A DNA stretch of 23,087 nucleotides, from contig JANLGA010000020.1 in the NCBI GenBank assembly GCA_024653225.1, forward strand, positions 1-23,087. The letters are read 5' to 3'. Position numbers and translations under genes: made by a program. The stretch comes from Bacillota bacterium (GTDB taxonomy: Bacteria; Bacillota; Sulfobacillia; JABLXB01). Below the pieces are notes generated by a model. The model had not been told where the DNA came from. It did no database searches and worked only from the letters and a program-made list of their open reading frames with translations. Positions 21,462 to 23,087 of this stretch are shown piece by piece (position 1 is the first letter of the stretch; the number at the start of each line of letters is the position of its first letter).

Positions 21462-23087
21462 GTGGAAAGACGCGGGGCGGTGTGCACTGGGATGGCGCCT
21501 GTCGCAAGACCGACGAAAGGCGGAAACCCGCGACTGGCGGAACTGGTCCGGGCGACGGGGAAAATGGGCTTCCCGGCGGCGGCGCTGGGTTTCATGATGG
21601 GGCGCGCCGTGATCCTTGGGAGCCTGTCCCCCTTCGGGCTGTCGTACATCGCGGCCCTAGGGTGCCTGTGGCCCGACCGCGTGATCCCGGGGGCACTCGC
21701 CGTGCTCGTCGGCGGCGCCACCGGAGCTTCGGCGGGCGACCTCATGCAGGCTGTCGGGGGCGCGGCGCTGCTGTGCCTGATGATGAAGTGCGTCAGGTCG
21801 CCGAAGGGCGCCGGACGGGTGGCGCGAATCTCGGGCGCCGCGCTCGTGGCCCGCGTGACGGTGAGGATCACGCTGTTGATGCTCGGCGAATGGAGCCCGT
21901 ACACCCTGTTGGTGGCCGTGCTCGAAGGGCTGCTGTGTTCGGCGCTCACGGTGATATTCGCGTTCGGGTTGAGGGCGCTCGAGTCGGGGTCGCCCCTGGA
22001 CAGGCCGTACTCCACGGAAGAGATCACGTGTGCCGCCGCGGTATGCGCGTGCGCGATCGCGGGGGTGGGCGGCCTGCGCGTGGGCCCCCTTATCGTCAAG
22101 AACGTGATAGGGGGTGCCCTCACGGCGGTCGTGGGCTACGCGGGGGGAAGCACCGCGGGTGCGGCCGCCGGGGTGGCGTTCGGCCTGATATCGAGCCTGT
22201 CGGGCACTTCCGAGCCGGGCTTCGTCGGGGTGCAGGCACTGTCGGGACTGATGGCCGGGATGTTCAGGGACCTGGGGAGGTTCGGGAGCTTCAGCGGGTT
22301 CCTGCTCGGCTCCGTCGCGATGAGCCTGTACACGGGCAGCCCGGGCGCTCTCGTTCGGGTAATGCTCGAATCCCTGGCCGGCTCGGCGCTTGTCTTGGTG
22401 GTGCCGGAGAGGACCGTTGCGGCCCTGCGTGCACTGGTCGGCCCGACCGCCCCCCCAATCGCTGCGCGCGAGCAGCTCGCCAAGTGCGCCGTGGACAGGC
22501 TGCGGAGCTATTCGACGGCGATGAGGGAGATTTCCCGAGCGTTCGAGCAGGTCTGCGGGACTCCGGCGCACGATTCGGACAAGATGCCGCGCATGTTCGG
22601 ATCGCTCGCGGCGAGGGTATGCGATAGGTGCCAGGACTACAGGCGGTGCTGGGAGGCCGAGTTCCGAGGCACTTACCGGGGAATATTCGAACTCATAAGG
22701 AGTGCCGAAGAGGGGGGCTCGCTGACGCCGGATTCGGTGGAGACGAGCGCCGGACTGAGGTGCAGGTTTCCGGACAGGCTCGCACTCTGCGTGAACCACC
22801 TTGTGGAAGTGGAACACCTTGCCCGCAGGTGCCAGCGGCGCATCCTCGAGGGTCGCGAGATCCTGGGCGGCCAGATGCGGATGATTTCCAGGCTGATAGA
22901 CGGGGTCGCCGGGGAATTGCTCGCGGGGTCTCCGCCGCCCGTCGCACCGGGGCGAAGGTCGCTGACCTATTCGGCCGGAGTGGCCCAGGCCCCCAAGAGG
23001 GGATTCGACGTCTCTGGGGACAGCGCCCTCGTCAGGGAGATCGGGGACGGGAGGCTTCTCGTCGCGCTCAGCGACGGAATGGGTGCG
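21462..23087 (+). CDS. spoIIE: Stage II sporulation protein E, N-terminal part (cut by window end)
   Basis: SpoIIE is the membrane serine phosphatase that dephosphorylates SpoIIAA to activate sigma-F in the forespore and that interacts with FtsZ at the polar septum. The 542 visible codons contain a polytopic N-terminal domain (about 10 helices, opening with FPAAALGFMMGRAVILGSLSPFGLSYIAAL as in Bacillus), then a Cys-containing cytoplasmic linker (ARVCDRCQDYRRCW). The start of the PP2C-type phosphatase domain follows, with GDSALVREIGDGRLLVALSDGMG near the window edge, including the metal-binding Asp of SDGMG. I chose the GTG at 21462 because GAGGA stands about 6 bases ahead; the ATG at 21492 lacks a ribosome site. 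The remaining phosphatase domain is off-window. The frame has no stop in the window. Confidence 0.93.
   Translation, partial: MERRGAVCTGMAPVARPTKGGNPRLAELVRATGKMGFPAAALGFMMGRAVILGSLSPFGLSYIAALGCLWPDRVIPGALAVLVGGATGASAGDLMQAVGGAALLCLMMKCVRSPKGAGRVARISGAALVARVTVRITLLMLGEWSPYTLLVAVLEGLLCSALTVIFAFGLRALESGSPLDRPYSTEEITCAAAVCACAIAGVGGLRVGPLIVKNVIGGALTAVVGYAGGSTAGAAAGVAFGLISSLSGTSEPGFVGVQALSGLMAGMFRDLGRFGSFSGFLLGSVAMSLYTGSPGALVRVMLESLAGSALVLVVPERTVAALRALVGPTAPPIAAREQLAKCAVDRLRSYSTAMREISRAFEQVCGTPAHDSDKMPRMFGSLAARVCDRCQDYRRCWEAEFRGTYRGIFELIRSAEEGGSLTPDSVETSAGLRCRFPDRLALCVNHLVEVEHLARRCQRRILEGREILGGQMRMISRLIDGVAGELLAGSPPPVAPGRRSLTYSAGVAQAPKRGFDVSGDSALVREIGDGRLLVALSDGMGA

Noticed and set aside
21482..22627. 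Open frame of 381 codons on plus in another frame of spoIIE
   Set aside because: The spoIIE frame has membrane helices and a PP2C motif; this frame is Arg/Gly-rich with no motif. The spoIIE frame has no stop in the window, so it is easy to miss.

Overview
The window comes from a GC-rich, endospore-forming member of the Bacillota, probably an anaerobe. The reasons are a complete gerA-gerB-gerC germinant-receptor operon, the first 542 codons of spoIIE, a tiny YjcZ-like sporulation membrane protein, a five-LysM protein of spore-coat type, a near-consensus CIRCE (HrcA) operator, and tRNA genes of Bacillus type with encoded CCA. A cytoplasmic-type [NiFe] hydrogenase and a tryptophanase point to anaerobic or H2- and amino-acid-linked metabolism. 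I cannot name the genus from sequence alone.

Layout, left to right. (1) 1-448: right end of an IS21-family element (istB tail plus terminal repeats). It abuts, and probably truncates, the 3' end of a permease gene. (2) 446-1891, minus: arsR then permease, a metal(loid)-resistance operon with a clear sigma-A promoter at 2004-2031. (3) 2150-3016, minus: five-LysM protein followed by a strong hairpin. (4) 3178-3471, plus: sigma-A promoter, tRNA-Met(CAU), tRNA-Lys(CUU). (5) 3473-5359, minus: an Fpg/Nei-family glycosylase that lacks the usual zinc-finger arginine, followed by a solitary beta-class (SPPY) DNA methyltransferase. (6) 5457-7270, minus: a DrrA/DrrB-like ABC exporter with its own promoter at 7313-7341. 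(7) 7338-10638: a hydrogenase cluster, with the maturation protease divergent on minus and the small subunit, large subunit and a zinc-finger-less HypA-like protein overlapping on plus. (8) 10639-14118, plus: a 344-base gap holding the CIRCE element, then a translationally coupled trio: exported NEW3-domain protein, ABC ATPase, ABC-2 permease. (9) 14331-15820, plus: tryptophanase and a textbook terminator. (10) 15905-20231, plus: gerA-gerB-gerC joined by 4-base overlaps. (11) 20252-21250, minus: a cytoplasmic class-A-beta-lactamase-like serine hydrolase, a perfect 13-bp hairpin, and a 33-residue YjcZ-like protein. (12) 21376-23087, plus: a Spo0A-type promoter region and spoIIE, cut by the window end.

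The parts most worth following up are the hydrogenase, the CIRCE-headed NEW3/ABC operon, the glycosylase-methyltransferase pair, the IS21 junction, and the spoIIE promoter. In the hydrogenase, an Asp replaces one proximal-cluster Cys, the HypA-like partner lacks the zinc site, and no electron-transfer subunit is encoded nearby. In the IS21 junction, the element's own TGA appears to serve as the permease stop codon. The spoIIE promoter shows Spo0A-like boxes and the long -35/-10 spacing known from Bacillus spoIIE and spoIIG.
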